Shown: positions 18,816-28,607, numbered from the stretch's first letter. The stretch: 64,000 nucleotides of DNA from Frondihabitans sucicola (GCF_030296615.1 NZ_AP027732.1:3539042-3603041); one strand, 5' to 3'. The notes: a model not told the origin generated them from the letters alone. Translations and numbers: made by a program.

Positions 18816-19487
18816 ATGACCGTGCGCCTCTACCTCGCCAGCACCAGCCCGGCCCGCCTCTCGCTGCTCCGCGCGGCCGGCGTCGAGCCGATCCTGATCT
18901 CCCCCGGCGTCGACGAGGACGAGGCGGTGGCGCAAGAGGCGTTGATCCTCGGGCGCCCCCTCTCGGCCACCGAGACTGTGGCCCTTCTCGCCCGCGCCAA
19001 GGCGGAGGCCGTGATCGGGAGCCTGGTCGACGGCGAACCGATCGACGGCTTCGTGCTGGGAGGAGACTCGGCCTTCGAGATCGAGGGGGAGGTGCTGGGC
19101 AAACCCCACGACCCCGTCGTGGCCACCCAGCGGTGGCGGCAGATGGCCAGGGTCGGGTCGGGGGTGCTGTTCTCGGGGCATCACCTGATCGATCACCGAG
19201 GAGGACGACCGCACGCGGGCCACTCGGCCACGGCCTCGGCCGAGCTGACCTTCGCCGACGACCTGAGCGACTCCGAGATCGCCCACTACGTGGCTTCCGG
19301 CGAACCCCTGGAGGTCGCGGGGGCCTTCACGATCGACGGTCTCGCCGGCGCGTTCATCACCAACATCGTCGGAACCCCGAGCGCGGTGGTCGGCTTGTCG
19401 GTCCCGGTGCTCCGGCGCCTCTTCTCCGAGCATTTCGGTATCGAGTGGAATCAGCTCTGGAACTCCCCTGCTGCACGGGGTTTGTAG
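18816..19487 (+). CDS. maf: Maf-family nucleotide pyrophosphatase
   Basis: This 223-residue Maf protein hydrolyses the alpha-beta bond of non-canonical or pyrimidine NTPs. The N terminus LASTSPARLSLLRAAG, the substrate Lys in ARAKAEAV, the catalytic acid region GGDSAFEIEGEVLGKP and the end AGAFTIDGLAGAF are typical. In actinobacteria it often sits by acyl-CoA carboxylase genes, as here, 101 bases before accA3; the reason is not known. A strong hairpin terminator follows, so it is probably transcribed alone. Confidence 0.94.
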   Translation: MTVRLYLASTSPARLSLLRAAGVEPILISPGVDEDEAVAQEALILGRPLSATETVALLARAKAEAVIGSLVDGEPIDGFVLGGDSAFEIEGEVLGKPHDPVVATQRWRQMARVGSGVLFSGHHLIDHRGGRPHAGHSATASAELTFADDLSDSEIAHYVASGEPLEVAGAFTIDGLAGAFITNIVGTPSAVVGLSVPVLRRLFSEHFGIEWNQLWNSPAARGL

Positions 19488-19496
19488 TGTCATACG

Positions 19497-19535
19497 ACCC
19501 TCCCTTGTAGAGCACCTCTCGCGGTGCGGGAGGGT
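19497..19535 (+). terminator. Rho-independent terminator after maf
   Basis: ACCCTCCC (19497-19504) pairs with GGGAGGGT (19528-19535), with an inner GCACC/GGTGC stem, and is followed by TTTTG. It separates maf from accA3. Confidence 0.8.
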
Positions 19536-19574
19536 TTTGTGCGGGGCAGCCAAAGGGCAGTGAGGTCGGGCCCG

Positions 19575-19580
19575 TAGGCT
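19575..19580 (+). promoter_or_regulatory. -10 hexamer TAGGCT, leaderless promoter of accA3
   Basis: TAGGCT is followed by eight bases and the ATG at 19589. It supports that ATG over the TTG at 19580. Confidence 0.55.
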
Positions 19581-19588
19581 TGGTTCTC

Positions 19589-21349
19589 ATGCCGCGTATT
19601 ACCAAGGTGCTCATCGCCAACCGTGGAGAGATCGCCGTCCGGGTCATCCGCGCCGCGCGAGACAGCTCCATCGCCTCCGTCGCGGTCTACGCCGACCAAG
19701 ACCGAGATGCCCTCCACGCCCGCCTCGCCGACGAGGCCTACTCGCTCGACGGAACCACCAGCGCAGACACCTATCTGGTGATCGACAAGATCTTGTCGGT
19801 GGCCCGCCGCTCGGGAGCCGACGCCGTGCACCCCGGCTACGGCTTCCTCGCCGAGAACGCCGAGTTCGCCCGCGCGGTCATCGACGCCGGCCTGATCTGG
19901 ATCGGCCCGTCACCGGACGCCATCGAGCAGCTGGGCGACAAGGTCTCGGCCCGCCACATCGCCGAGCGCGTCGGGGCCCCGCTCGCCCCGGGAACCCTGA
20001 ACCCCGTCTCGGGCGCCGACGAGGTGCTCGAGTTCGTCGACCAGTTCGGTCTTCCCGTCGCCATCAAGGCGGCCTTCGGAGGCGGCGGCCGCGGCCTGAA
20101 GGTGGCCAGAACGCGCGAGGAGATCCCCGAGCTGTTCGACTCCGCGACCCGAGAGGCGATCGCCGCCTTCGGTCGCGGCGAGTGCTTCGTCGAGAAGTAC
20201 CTCGACAAGCCGCGTCACGTCGAGACCCAGTGCCTCGCCGACGAGCACGGCAACGTCGTCGTCATCTCGACCCGCGACTGCTCTCTGCAGCGCCGCCACC
20301 AGAAGCTCGTCGAAGAGGCACCTGCCCCTTTCCTGACCGAGCCGCAGGAGACCGCGCTCTACGCCGCGTCGAAGGCGATCCTCCGCGAGGTCGGCTACGT
20401 CGGCGCCGGCACCTGCGAGTTCTTGATCGGCCAGGACGGCACCGTCTCGTTCCTCGAGGTCAACACGCGCCTCCAGGTGGAGCACACGGTCTCCGAAGAG
20501 GTCACCGGCATCGACCTGGTCCGCGAGCAGTTCCGTCTCGCCGAGGGCGGCGTGCTCGACTACGACGACCCGATCGCCGAAGGCCACTCGTTCGAGTTCC
20601 GGATCAACGGCGAAGACGCCGGCCGCAACTTCTTCCCGGCGCCCGGCCCGATCCACGTCTTCAAGGCCCCGGGCGGGCCCGGCGTGCGCATCGACAGCGG
20701 AGTGCAGGCCGGCGACGAGATCTCCGGATCGTTCGACTCGCTCCTCGCCAAGCTCGTCGTGACCGGTGCCACGCGCGAAGACGCGCTCGAGCGCGCCCGT
20801 CGCGCCCTCGACGAGTTCGAGATCGCGGGCCTGCCCACGGTTCTGCCCTTCCATCGCGCCATCGTCGTCGACCCGGCCTTCGCGCCGGCCGACGGCAAGC
20901 CGTTCTCGATCTACACCCGCTGGATCGAGACCGAGTTCGACAACACCATCGAGCCCTGGAGCGGCGAGGCCGAGGCACCCCGCGTAGCTCCCGAGCGCAG
21001 CACGGTCGTCGTCGAAGTCGACGGCAAACGCATCGAGGTCACCCTCCCCGCCACGCTGGGCTCGCGCGCCGTCGCCCCGGCCGCCCCGCAACGCCGCCGC
21101 TCGTCGGGCAGCCGAGCGGGCGCCGGTGCCACGGGCAACTCCGTGACAGCGCCCATGCAGGCGACGGTCGTCAAGCTGGCCGTCGAAGAGGGGCAGAAGG
21201 TCGTCAAGGGCGACCTGGTGCTCGTGCTCGAGGCCATGAAGATGGAGCAGCCCGTGTCGGCCCACCGCGACGGCACCGTCTCGGGGATCGACGCCACCGT
21301 CGGCTCGACCGTCTCGTCGGGGCACGTCCTGCTCTCCATCGGCGACTGA
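19589..21349 (+). CDS. accA3: Acyl-CoA carboxylase alpha subunit (biotin carboxylase plus BCCP)
   Basis: This 586-residue protein joins biotin carboxylase and the biotin carrier. Residues 1-450 show [20 protein letters not shown], the ATP-grasp glycine loop [13 protein letters not shown], the [11 protein letters not shown] and [14 protein letters not shown] active-site segments. After an Ala/Arg-rich linker the carrier domain has the biotin lysine in LEAMKMEQP. It carboxylates biotin for AccD-type subunits such as the product of 11984-13582 and is the likely target of BirA. The promoter spacing implies leaderless translation. A solitary gene, it converges on the DUF559 gene. Confidence 0.97.
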   Translation: MPRITKVLIANRGEIAVRVIRAARDSSIASVAVYADQDRDALHARLADEAYSLDGTTSADTYLVIDKILSVARRSGADAVHPGYGFLAENAEFARAVIDAGLIWIGPSPDAIEQLGDKVSARHIAERVGAPLAPGTLNPVSGADEVLEFVDQFGLPVAIKAAFGGGGRGLKVARTREEIPELFDSATREAIAAFGRGECFVEKYLDKPRHVETQCLADEHGNVVVISTRDCSLQRRHQKLVEEAPAPFLTEPQETALYAASKAILREVGYVGAGTCEFLIGQDGTVSFLEVNTRLQVEHTVSEEVTGIDLVREQFRLAEGGVLDYDDPIAEGHSFEFRINGEDAGRNFFPAPGPIHVFKAPGGPGVRIDSGVQAGDEISGSFDSLLAKLVVTGATREDALERARRALDEFEIAGLPTVLPFHRAIVVDPAFAPADGKPFSIYTRWIETEFDNTIEPWSGEAEAPRVAPERSTVVVEVDGKRIEVTLPATLGSRAVAPAAPQRRRSSGSRAGAGATGNSVTAPMQATVVKLAVEEGQKVVKGDLVLVLEAMKMEQPVSAHRDGTVSGIDATVGSTVSSGHVLLSIGD

Positions 21350-21507
21350 CCCTCGGTCACGTTCTGCGTCGCGCGACGCGCGTCCGGTGCCCTGCGCAGC
21401 TCCGCCGGGCCACCGGGCAGCCGGGCCGCCGGCCCGCCGGGCACCTCGCGGAAGTGGTGTCGCATGTCGGTCGCTGACAGAGGACGCCCTGTCACCACAG
21501 GAGCCTT

Positions 21508-22358
21508 TCACCCCAGGACTCCCAGCACCACACTCTCGACCCACTCCCACCGGTCGTGAACCTGTAACGCGGTGAATCGGAGCGGGACGTAGCCCCGCAG
21601 TCGAGCCTCGGCATCTCGCCGGCGGTCGTCTGCGACCTTCTGCGGTGTCGAGGGGAACCGATAGCCGCCGACCTCGATGAGCACCCGTGTTCCGTCGACG
21701 CGGAAATCGACGAGACCAATACCGTCGATCTTCGGCTGCTGCGTCAGGAGCAGCCCCGTCGATTCGATTCGCTGGCGGAAGATCGACTCGACGCCGGACG
21801 CTGACCCTGCCCGCGTACGACGGACGAGCGAGCCCTCTCGCGGCAGATGTTCGGTGCGGGCGAGGAGCTCTCCCTGTCGATCACCTTGGCGGTGAGCGCC
21901 GTGTCGACGACCGCGATCGCCGTCTCCTCGTCGCTCCAGCGAAGCGTCTGCAGGAGGCAACGATCGAGCGCGACGCGCCAACACCACGCCGAATCGCGCG
22001 GATCGTCGGTCGAGTGCACGCGAGGACCGAGTTCACCGATTACCGCCCCACGGGCCGGTGCGGGCCGGCCCGCCGTGGAGGAGTTCTTCGGCGCGCACAC
22101 CGTCAGCCGTTCGTCCCACCCGCCCCAGAGGCCGAAGCTCTCCGCCGCACTGACGCCCGCCAGTCGTGCGCCGAGCCGAACGGCGACCATTCCGCTGCCG
22201 GAAGCGCCCGGCAGCGCGTAGACACCCCTCCGCAACCTCAGAATCCGACCGTCGCAGACCAGCCGCCGGAGCGACCGCGACGTCGCACCCTCTGCGCAGA
22301 GTTGCGGGTACGTCGCGAATCCCCCGCCCGTCTGAAATGCCGCCTGCAGTGGTCCCAT
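21508..22358 (-). CDS. AbiEi-like winged-helix plus DUF559 protein, one frameshift
   Basis: The N-terminal part (TYPQLCAEGATSRSLRRLV, then RGVYALPG) resembles the winged-helix AbiEi antitoxin domain, and the C-terminal part (VDFRVDGTRVLIEVGG, then RRRDAEARLRGYVPLRFTA) resembles DUF559, a Vsr-like restriction-endonuclease fold. Two overlapping frames are joined by adding one base to the CCC run at 21872-21874, giving about 283 residues. Such proteins are common single genes in Microbacteriaceae. No partner toxin (AbiEii) is adjacent, so a toxin-antitoxin role is only a guess. Confidence 0.75.
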
Positions 22359-22452
22359 GCCTCGAGGATGGCGGGGCCGGCGGCGACACCGGGGCGACGA
22401 AAGCCAACTGTGGAGAACGGGTCCGTGGATCCTGCCCTGTGGAGAACCGGCG

Positions 22453-23907
22453 TCAGTTGACGATGTGCATCGCGCGAGCGGCGTCGGCGATGCTGCCGGA
22501 GAGCGAGGGGTAGACGGTGAAAGCGCGTGCGACCTGGTCGACGGTGAGACGGTGCTCGACGGCCAGCGCGAGCGGGAACACCAGCTCGGACGCGTTCGGG
22601 GCCACGATGACGCCGCCGATGACGGTGCCGGAGCCCGTACGGGCGAAGATCTTCACGAAGCCGTCGCGGATACCCATCATCTTCGCGCGCGGGTTGGAGG
22701 CCAGGGGCAGCTTGTAGATCTCGCCCTGGGCGATTCCGTCCTCGATCTGCTGCTGGGTCCAGCCGACGGTGGCGATCTCCGGTTGCGTGAAGATGTTCGA
22801 GGTGACGTTCCGGAGCTCGATCGGCGTGACCGCGTCACCCATGGCGTGGAAGACGGCCGTGCGGCCCTGCATCGAGGCCACCGAGGCGAGGGGAAGGAAG
22901 TCGCTGCAGTCACCGGCGGCGTACACGGCCGGGATCGAGGTGCGTGCCACGCGATTGACACGGATGTGGCCCGATTCGGTGAGCTGGATCCCGGACTCCT
23001 CCAGGCCGATACCCGACGTGTTCGGGACCGAGCCGACGGCGAGGAGACAGTGGCTGCCCTCGATCCTGCGCCCGTCCGAGAGGGTCGCCACGACGCCGTC
23101 CTCGGTGCGCTCGACCGAGGCGGCACGCGATTTCGACAGGACGGTCATGCCGTTGCGCGTGAAGACGTCCTCGATGACTCGTGCGGCGTCGGCGTCTTGC
23201 CCGGGCAGCACCTGGTCGCGGCTCGAGATGAGCGTGACCCTCGAGCCGAGGGCGGTGTAGGCGCTGGCGAACTCGGCACCGGTGACCCCGGATCCGACGA
23301 CGATCAGGTGCTCCGGGACGGCCTTCAGCGTGTAGAGCTGAGTCCAGGTCAGGATCCGCTCGCCATCGGGCTTCGCGGAATCGAGCTCGCGGGGGCGGGC
23401 TCCCACGCTGACGACGAGGGTGTCGGCTTCGATCCGGTCGAAGTCGGTTCCGACCGAAGCGCGCCCGGTCTCGGAGACTCCGACCGTGGACACGACGATC
23501 GTTCCGGGCCCGGCGAGGCGCCCCACGCCCGAGACGATGCGGACGCCCGCCCTGATCAGTTGCGCGCGCATGTCCTCCGACTGCTGCCTTGCGAGTCGGA
23601 CGAGCCGCTCGTTGACGGCCTGCAGGTTCACCGCGACCTCGGGTCGCACGGGTCGCGCGTTCTCGCCTCGCGTGAAGAACTGGACGCCGAGGTCGGCCGC
23701 CTCGCCGATGGCATTGCTCGCCTCGGCGACCGCGATGAGCGCCTTGGACGGCACGACGTCGGTGATGACGGCCGAACCGCCGACGCCGACGCCCTCGACC
23801 AGAGTCACGTCGGCCCCGAGCTGAGCGCCACTCAGCGCGGCCTCGTACCCGCCCGGGCCGCCGCCGACGATGGCGATGCGGTGTTTGCGCTCGAACTCGT
23901 AGCTCAT
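22453..23907 (-). CDS. lpdA: NAD(P)H quinone dehydrogenase of the LpdA type
   Basis: This 484-residue flavoprotein belongs to the pyridine-nucleotide disulfide oxidoreductase family. The FAD motif IAIVGGGPGGYEAALSG, the NAD motif IVVGSGVTGAEFASAYTALG and YAAGDC are present. The redox-active Cys-x4-Cys of dihydrolipoamide dehydrogenase is missing: the equivalent stretch reads VGVGGSAVITDVVPSK. That matches mycobacterial LpdA (Rv3303c), which is a quinone reductase rather than a lipoamide enzyme. The ATG lies six bases after GATAAT. It is divergent from deoD, an arrangement also seen near deoD-pmmB in mycobacteria. Confidence 0.9.
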   Translation of the reverse strand: MSYEFERKHRIAIVGGGPGGYEAALSGAQLGADVTLVEGVGVGGSAVITDVVPSKALIAVAEASNAIGEAADLGVQFFTRGENARPVRPEVAVNLQAVNERLVRLARQQSEDMRAQLIRAGVRIVSGVGRLAGPGTIVVSTVGVSETGRASVGTDFDRIEADTLVVSVGARPRELDSAKPDGERILTWTQLYTLKAVPEHLIVVGSGVTGAEFASAYTALGSRVTLISSRDQVLPGQDADAARVIEDVFTRNGMTVLSKSRAASVERTEDGVVATLSDGRRIEGSHCLLAVGSVPNTSGIGLEESGIQLTESGHIRVNRVARTSIPAVYAAGDCSDFLPLASVASMQGRTAVFHAMGDAVTPIELRNVTSNIFTQPEIATVGWTQQQIEDGIAQGEIYKLPLASNPRAKMMGIRDGFVKIFARTGSGTVIGGVIVAPNASELVFPLALAVEHRLTVDQVARAFTVYPSLSGSIADAARAMHIVN

Positions 23908-23913
23908 GTGCTC

Positions 23914-23919
23914 ATTATC
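23914..23919 (-). promoter_or_regulatory. -10 hexamer GATAAT, leaderless promoter of lpdA
   Basis: The minus strand reads GATAAT, six bases, ATG. It is the closest match to TATAAT among the leaderless promoters here. Confidence 0.6.
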
Positions 23920-23930
23920 GTTGGGGCGCG

Positions 23931-23992
23931 CGCCTGTGAGTGGGCACTCGAGCCTGTGAGTGGGCACTCGGCGCTGTGGATGAGCGCACTCA
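23931..23992. repeat. Three tandem 20-bp repeats containing GAGTGGGCACTC dyads
   Basis: Two near-identical 20-bp units (23931-23950 and 23951-23970) each contain the perfect dyad GAGTG-GG-CACTC, and a third degenerate copy follows from 23971. They lie between the divergent lpdA and deoD promoters, one helical-turn multiple apart, so they look like an operator array. Confidence 0.7.
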
Positions 23993-24009
23993 GCGTCCTC
24001 GGCCGCCCC

Positions 24010-24015
24010 TAGAGT
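24010..24015 (+). promoter_or_regulatory. -10 hexamer TAGAGT, leaderless promoter of deoD
   Basis: TAGAGT is followed by seven bases and the ATG at 24023. It ends about 20 bases after the third tandem repeat, so a protein bound to the array would affect this promoter. Confidence 0.6.
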
Positions 24016-24022
24016 GGATCGC

Positions 24023-24856
24023 ATGTCTTCGACCCCCACGAATCCTCTCGACGACCCCGCTGCCGACCCGTTCGAGATCGCAGCGACCGCCGCCGACGAG
24101 ATTGCGCGCGCCACCGGCGTCGCCCACCACGACATCGCCCTCACGCTCGGCAGCGGCTGGGGCAAGGCCGCCGAGCTCCTGGGCGACACCGTCGCCGAGA
24201 TCCCCGCCTCCGAGATCACGGGCTTCACCGCGTCCGCGGTCGTCGGGCACTCCGGCTCGCTTCGCAGCATCGAGCTGGCCGACGGTCGGCACGCTCTCGT
24301 CATCGGTGCGCGAACGCACTACTACGAGGGCTACGGGGTCCGACGGGTCGTGCACAGCGTCCGCACTGCGGCCGCCACAGGCGCGAAGACCATGATCCTG
24401 ACCAACGGCGCCGGCGGCATCAAAGAGACATGGAAACCCGGTTCCCCCGTCCTCATCAGCGACCACATCAACCTCACCGCCGACTCGCCGCTCGAGGGTG
24501 CCACATTCATCGACCTCACCGACCTCTACTCGAAGCGCTTGCGCGACCTCGCCCGCAGCATCGATCCGAGCCTCGACGAGGGCGTGTACACGCAGTTCAG
24601 AGGCCCGCACTACGAAACGCCGGCCGAGGTGCAGATGGCGAAGGCCATCGGCGGGCACATCGTGGGCATGTCGACCAGCCTCGAGGCCATCGCCGCGCGC
24701 CAGGCCGGCATGGAGATCCTCGGTTTCTCCTTGATCACCAACCTCGCTGCCGGCATCCAGAAGACACCGCTCAGTCACGCCGAGGTCCTTCAGGCCGGCC
24801 GCGACGCCGAGCCCGTGATCAGCGATCTCCTCGCGCGCGTGGTGGCGGCCCTGTGA
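24023..24856 (+). CDS. deoD: Purine-nucleoside phosphorylase
   Basis: This 277-residue trimeric-type purine-nucleoside phosphorylase splits inosine or guanosine with phosphate into base and ribose-1-phosphate. Motifs are LTLGSGWGKAAELL, GHSGSLRSIEL, RTHYYEGYGVRRV, the signature LTNGAGGIKETWKPG and STSLEAIAARQAGM. ATG at 24023 is preferred over GTG at 24014 because the latter overlaps the -10 element. Its stop overlaps the start of pmmB (GTGA), coupling ribose-1-phosphate production to the mutase that isomerises it. Confidence 0.96.
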   Translation: MSSTPTNPLDDPAADPFEIAATAADEIARATGVAHHDIALTLGSGWGKAAELLGDTVAEIPASEITGFTASAVVGHSGSLRSIELADGRHALVIGARTHYYEGYGVRRVVHSVRTAAATGAKTMILTNGAGGIKETWKPGSPVLISDHINLTADSPLEGATFIDLTDLYSKRLRDLARSIDPSLDEGVYTQFRGPHYETPAEVQMAKAIGGHIVGMSTSLEAIAARQAGMEILGFSLITNLAAGIQKTPLSHAEVLQAGRDAEPVISDLLARVVAAL

Positions 24857-26663
24857 GCGATCACGTTCTTCCCGCCGACCTCCGCTCCCGCGCCGAGGCC
24901 TGGGCGGCCCAAGATCCCGACGACGAGACGCGCGACGAGTTGCGCGGGCTGCTTTCGGCGGCCGAAGACGGCGACCACGCGGCGATCGACGACCTGGCCG
25001 GTCGCTTCGACGGGCGACTCGAATTCGGCACCGCAGGTCTCCGCGGCGAATTGGGCGCCGGATCCACGCGCATGAACCGCGTCCTCGTGGCCCAGGCCGC
25101 GGCGGGCTTCGCGGCGTTCCTGCTGTCGCGCGCATCCTCTCCCGACCCCGCCGGCTCCTCTCCCGAGGCCACGGACTCCGCGACCGGTCACGCCGCGGGG
25201 CCGTCCATCGTCATCGGCTACGACGGGCGCAAGAACAGCGACGTCTTCGCCCGCGACACGGCTGAGATCATGGCGGCAGCCGGCGTGGCCGCGACGCTGC
25301 TGCCGCGGGCACTGCCCACTCCGGTCCTCGCCTTCGCCGTCCGCCATCTCGACGCCAGCGCGGGGGTCATGGTGACGGCCAGCCACAACCCTCCCCGCGA
25401 CAACGGCTACAAGGTCTATCTCGGCGGTGCCGACAGCGGCTCGCAGATCGTCGGCCCGGTCGACGGCGAGATCGCCGCGCTCATCGGCAAGGTCGCCGAG
25501 GGGTCCGTGCTCGATCTTCCCCGCTCCGACGACTACGTCACGGCCGGCGACGATCTCGTCACCGATTACGTACGGCTCACGGCGGCGGTCGCCGGCTCCC
25601 CGACCGGTCGTTCGCTCCAGCCCCGCGTCGTCTACACGGCGATGCACGGGGTCGGGTGGGAGGTCGCTCGCCGAGTGTTCGCGACTGCGGGCTTCACGGA
25701 GCCGATTCCCGTCGCCGAACAGGTCGCCCCCGATCCTGCTTTCCCGACCGTGGCCTTCCCCAATCCCGAAGAGCCCGGTGCGATGGATCTCTCGTACGCC
25801 ACGGCGATCCGCGTCGGGGCCGATCTGATCATCGCGAACGACCCCGACGCCGACCGACTTGCCGTCGCGATCCCGTCACCGGCGAGGCCCGAGGCAGGCG
25901 CGGCTCCCACAGGCGATTCCGGCTCTGATGACGGCGCGGCGTGGCACCGCCTCTCAGGAAACGAGGTCGGCGCCATCCTGGGCTGGCGCGCAGCGGAACG
26001 CGTGACACGCGAGGGCGGCTCCGGGACCCTTGCGGCGAGCATCGTCTCCTCCCCGCTCTGCAGGCAGTCGCCGACGCCTACGGCCTTCCGTACGCCGACA
26101 CCCTCACCGGCTTCAAGTGGGTGTCGCGCGTCGAGGGTCTCGTGTTCGGCTACGAAGAGGCCCTGGGCTACCTGGTCGATCCCGCCAAGGTCCGCGACAA
26201 AGACGGCATCTCGGCGGCGGTCGACATCCTGGCCCTCGCGGCCGAACTGGCGACGTCGGGCTCCTCGCTCGAGCAGCACCTGCGCGATTTCGACGAGCGA
26301 TTCGGCGCGTTCGCTTCGTCACAGGTGTCGCTCCGGGTCTCCGATCTGGCCGAGATCCCTCGGATCACGACGGCCCTCCGCTCCACGCCGCCCGACTCGA
26401 TCGGTGGGCACCCGGTCGAGAGGCTCGACGACTTCGAGCCCGGATTCGAGCAGTTCCCGCCCGGCGACATCCTTCGCTTCTGGCTCTCGGGCGACGACAC
26501 GCACGACGGCTCCCGGGTGATCGTGCGCCCGAGCGGCACCGAGCCGAAGCTCAAGGTCTACATCGACGCCTGGAGCACCTCCGGCGCTCCCGCCGCACGC
26601 CGCCGCGCCGCCGACGCTGTGGTCGCCGATCTCGACGCCGGGGTGCGGGCCCTGCTCCGGTAG
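24853..26663 (+). CDS. pmmB: Phosphopentomutase/phosphomannomutase family (PmmB-like), one frameshift
   Basis: This alpha-D-phosphohexomutase of about 603 residues interconverts sugar-1- and sugar-6(5)-phosphates. It shows the catalytic serine in TASHNPPRDNGYKVY, the metal loop ANDPDADRLAVA, the specificity loop GFKWVSRVEG-VFGYEEALGY and the phosphate-binding RPSGTEPKLKVYIDAW. One C added to the run at 26051-26054 joins the halves (IVSSPALQAVADAYGLPYAD, repaired). GTG at 24853 overlaps the deoD stop. Beside deoD it most likely handles ribose- or deoxyribose-1-phosphate; mycobacterial PmmB sits in the same place. Confidence 0.88.
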
Positions 26664-26710
26664 CTGCAGCGGGCCGACCGTCGGCGGGGTCGGTGCGGCC
26701 GCAACCCCGT

Positions 26711-26743
26711 CGGGCCGGCCCCCGGCCGGCCCCGGCCGGCGCG
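26711..26743. terminator. GC-rich dyad between convergent pmmB and PTS IIB genes
   Basis: Nested copies of CCGGCCGG around CCCC form strong self-complementary GC stems. There is no U-tract, so its function as a terminator is uncertain. Confidence 0.35.
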
Positions 26744-26745
26744 CA

Positions 26746-27018
26746 TCAGCCCAGCGCGCGCTCGAGCTTCTCTGCCAGCTCTTGCTGGTCGAAGTGGTTG
26801 ACGATGACGATGACGTCGGCGAACGTCGGGCCGATGGCGTCGACGAACTCGGCCGAGGTGAGGATCACCTGCGCGTCTTCGGCGACGGCGCGAACGCTCC
26901 CGATGTCGGCTGCGACGACATCGGCCTCGATGTCGAGCTTGGCCAGGACGCGCTCGGCGTTGACCTTGAGGATGCCGCTGGAGCCGATACCGGCTCCGCA
27001 GATGGTGACGATCTTCAT
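26746..27018 (-). CDS. PTS IIB component, ascorbate/SgaB-like
   Basis: This 90-residue PTS IIB protein starts MKIVTICGAGIGSSGILKVN, with the phosphorylated cysteine at residue 8 in the CGAGIGSS loop, as in SgaB/UlaB-type components. It passes phosphate from IIA to a sugar during transport. Its ATG overlaps the IIA stop (ATGA). No membrane IIC gene follows; the convergent pmmB ends 82 bases away. The sugar is therefore unknown and IIC must be elsewhere, or the pair has a regulatory role. Confidence 0.88.
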   Translation of the reverse strand: MKIVTICGAGIGSSGILKVNAERVLAKLDIEADVVAADIGSVRAVAEDAQVILTSAEFVDAIGPTFADVIVIVNHFDQQELAEKLERALG

Positions 27019-27479
27019 CAGGCGACCTCTCCGGTCGATGCAACGCCCATCAGGCTCCGGACCTCGTCGGGCGTCGATGCAGCGGCGAGCGCTCCGATCA
27101 CCGTGGAGTCGTTGAACACGTTGGCGATGTCGGCGATCGACTCGAGGTGACCCCCGACGGACTCGACCGCGAGGCCGAGGACAACGCTCACCGGGTCGTT
27201 GTGGGGGTGACCGAAGGAGACCGGCGAGGCGAGGGTGACGACGGCGAGCCCGTTGTCGAGCACCTGGTCGTCGGGCCGGGCGTGTGCGAGAGCGAGCCCG
27301 GGAGCGATCACGACGTAGGGACCGTGCTCTTCGATCATGCGGACCATGGCGTCGGAGTACCCCGGCTTGGCGGCGCCCGACGCGGTGAGCGCTGCCCCCG
27401 CCGCCCGCACGGCCGCGCGCCAATCGGCGGCGGCAGCGCCGATCACGATGGCTTCGTCGGGGAGCGGAGGGAGGGTCAT
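27018..27479 (-). CDS. PTS IIA component, ascorbate/mannitol-type
   Basis: This 153-residue IIA domain has the phospho-His motif APGLALAHARPDDQV and the strand VTLASPVSFGHPHNDPV, matching SgaA/UlaC-like components of the fructose-mannitol-ascorbate group. It would receive phosphate from HPr (50533-50805) and hand it to the IIB encoded next. It starts two bases after the adenosine deaminase stop, so it is part of the nucleoside salvage operon, an unusual place for a sugar PTS. Confidence 0.88.
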   Translation of the reverse strand: MTLPPLPDEAIVIGAAAADWRAAVRAAGAALTASGAAKPGYSDAMVRMIEEHGPYVVIAPGLALAHARPDDQVLDNGLAVVTLASPVSFGHPHNDPVSVVLGLAVESVGGHLESIADIANVFNDSTVIGALAAASTPDEVRSLMGVASTGEVA

Positions 27480-27481
27480 GA

Positions 27482-28601
27482 TCAGGCCTTCTCGAACCCC
27501 GCCACGATGCGGTCGGCCAGGTCTTCGCGATCTTCGAGGGGCAGGAACGACGCCGCGGCGGCGTTGAGCTGGAAGGTCTCGAGGTCGGCCAGGTCGTAGT
27601 CGAACGCCTGGGCCAGCAGGGAGAGCTCACGGCTGATGCTGGTGGCGCTCATCAGCCGGTTGTCGGTGTTGACCGTGACGCGGAATCCGAGCTGGTAGAG
27701 CAGGTCGAAGGGGTGATCGTAGACCTCGGTGCCCCACTGCTGGATGGCACCGGTCTGCAGGTTCGACGACGGCGAAAGCTCGAGCGCGATCTCGCGGTCG
27801 CGCACCCAGGCGGCGATCGGCCCGAGCCCGACCGTGGTGTGGTCGCCGTCGCGGTCGATCACACTGACGTCTTCGGCGAGTCGCACGCCGTGGCCGAGGC
27901 GGAGGGTTCTTCCGTCGAAGAGGGCGCTCTTGATGCTGTCGAGGCCGTCGGCTTCGCCGGCGTGGACGGTGACGGGGAAGAACTCGCGCGCCAGGAGGTC
28001 GAAGGCGGGCTGGTGGTTGGACGGCGGGAACCCGAGTTCGGCACCGGCGATGTCGAAGCCGATGACGCCGTTCTCACGGTGACGCAGTGCCAGTTCGGCG
28101 ATCTCGAGCGAGCGGTCGGCGTGACGCATGGCGGTGACCAGCTGGCCGACGGTGATCTCGTGGCCGCGCTCGGCGAGATCGGTGATCGCGTCGTCGATGC
28201 CGCTCTGAACGGCCGAGACCGTCTCGTCGAGCGTGAGGCCCTGCTGAAGGTGCTGCTCGGGCGCCCAGCGCACCTCGCCGTGGATGACGCCGTCGGCAGC
28301 CAGATCGAGCACGAACTCGTGCGCGACCCGCTTGAGCGCGGAAGCCGTCTGCATGACGGCGATGGTCACGTCGAAGGTCTTGAGGTAGTCGACGAGCGAG
28401 CCGGAGTTGCTCTGGGACACGAACCACGCGTCGAGCTCGGCGGGAGACGACGCCGGAAGGAGATCCCGGCTTCGCCGGCCAGCTCGATGATCGTCGACGG
28501 TCGGAGGCCGCCGTCGAGGTGATCGTGGAGGAGACCTTCGGGAGCGCCGCGATGCTCGGCCCTCCGTTGGGCAGGCGATATTCCTGATCCGGTGCACTCA
28601 T
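27482..28601 (-). CDS. add: Adenosine deaminase, two frameshifts
   Basis: Adenosine deaminase converts (deoxy)adenosine to (deoxy)inosine. After repair (one base near 28531, one near 28462) it has 373 residues. The zinc motif [14 protein letters not shown] appears in one frame between the two breaks; the main frame then gives [13 protein letters not shown] zinc Asp, [10 protein letters not shown] (catalytic Glu region VTVHAGEA) and LGHGVRL. The N terminus is [20 protein letters not shown]. The ATG is six bases after TAGGTT, so it is probably leaderless. Its product inosine feeds DeoD. PTS IIA and IIB follow directly. Confidence 0.88.
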
Positions 28602-28607
28602 GACTCA

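Noticed and set aside
22453..23907. Dihydrolipoamide dehydrogenase of pyruvate dehydrogenase
   Set aside because: The redox-active cysteine pair of that enzyme is absent from the N-terminal region, so the quinone reductase LpdA type fits better.
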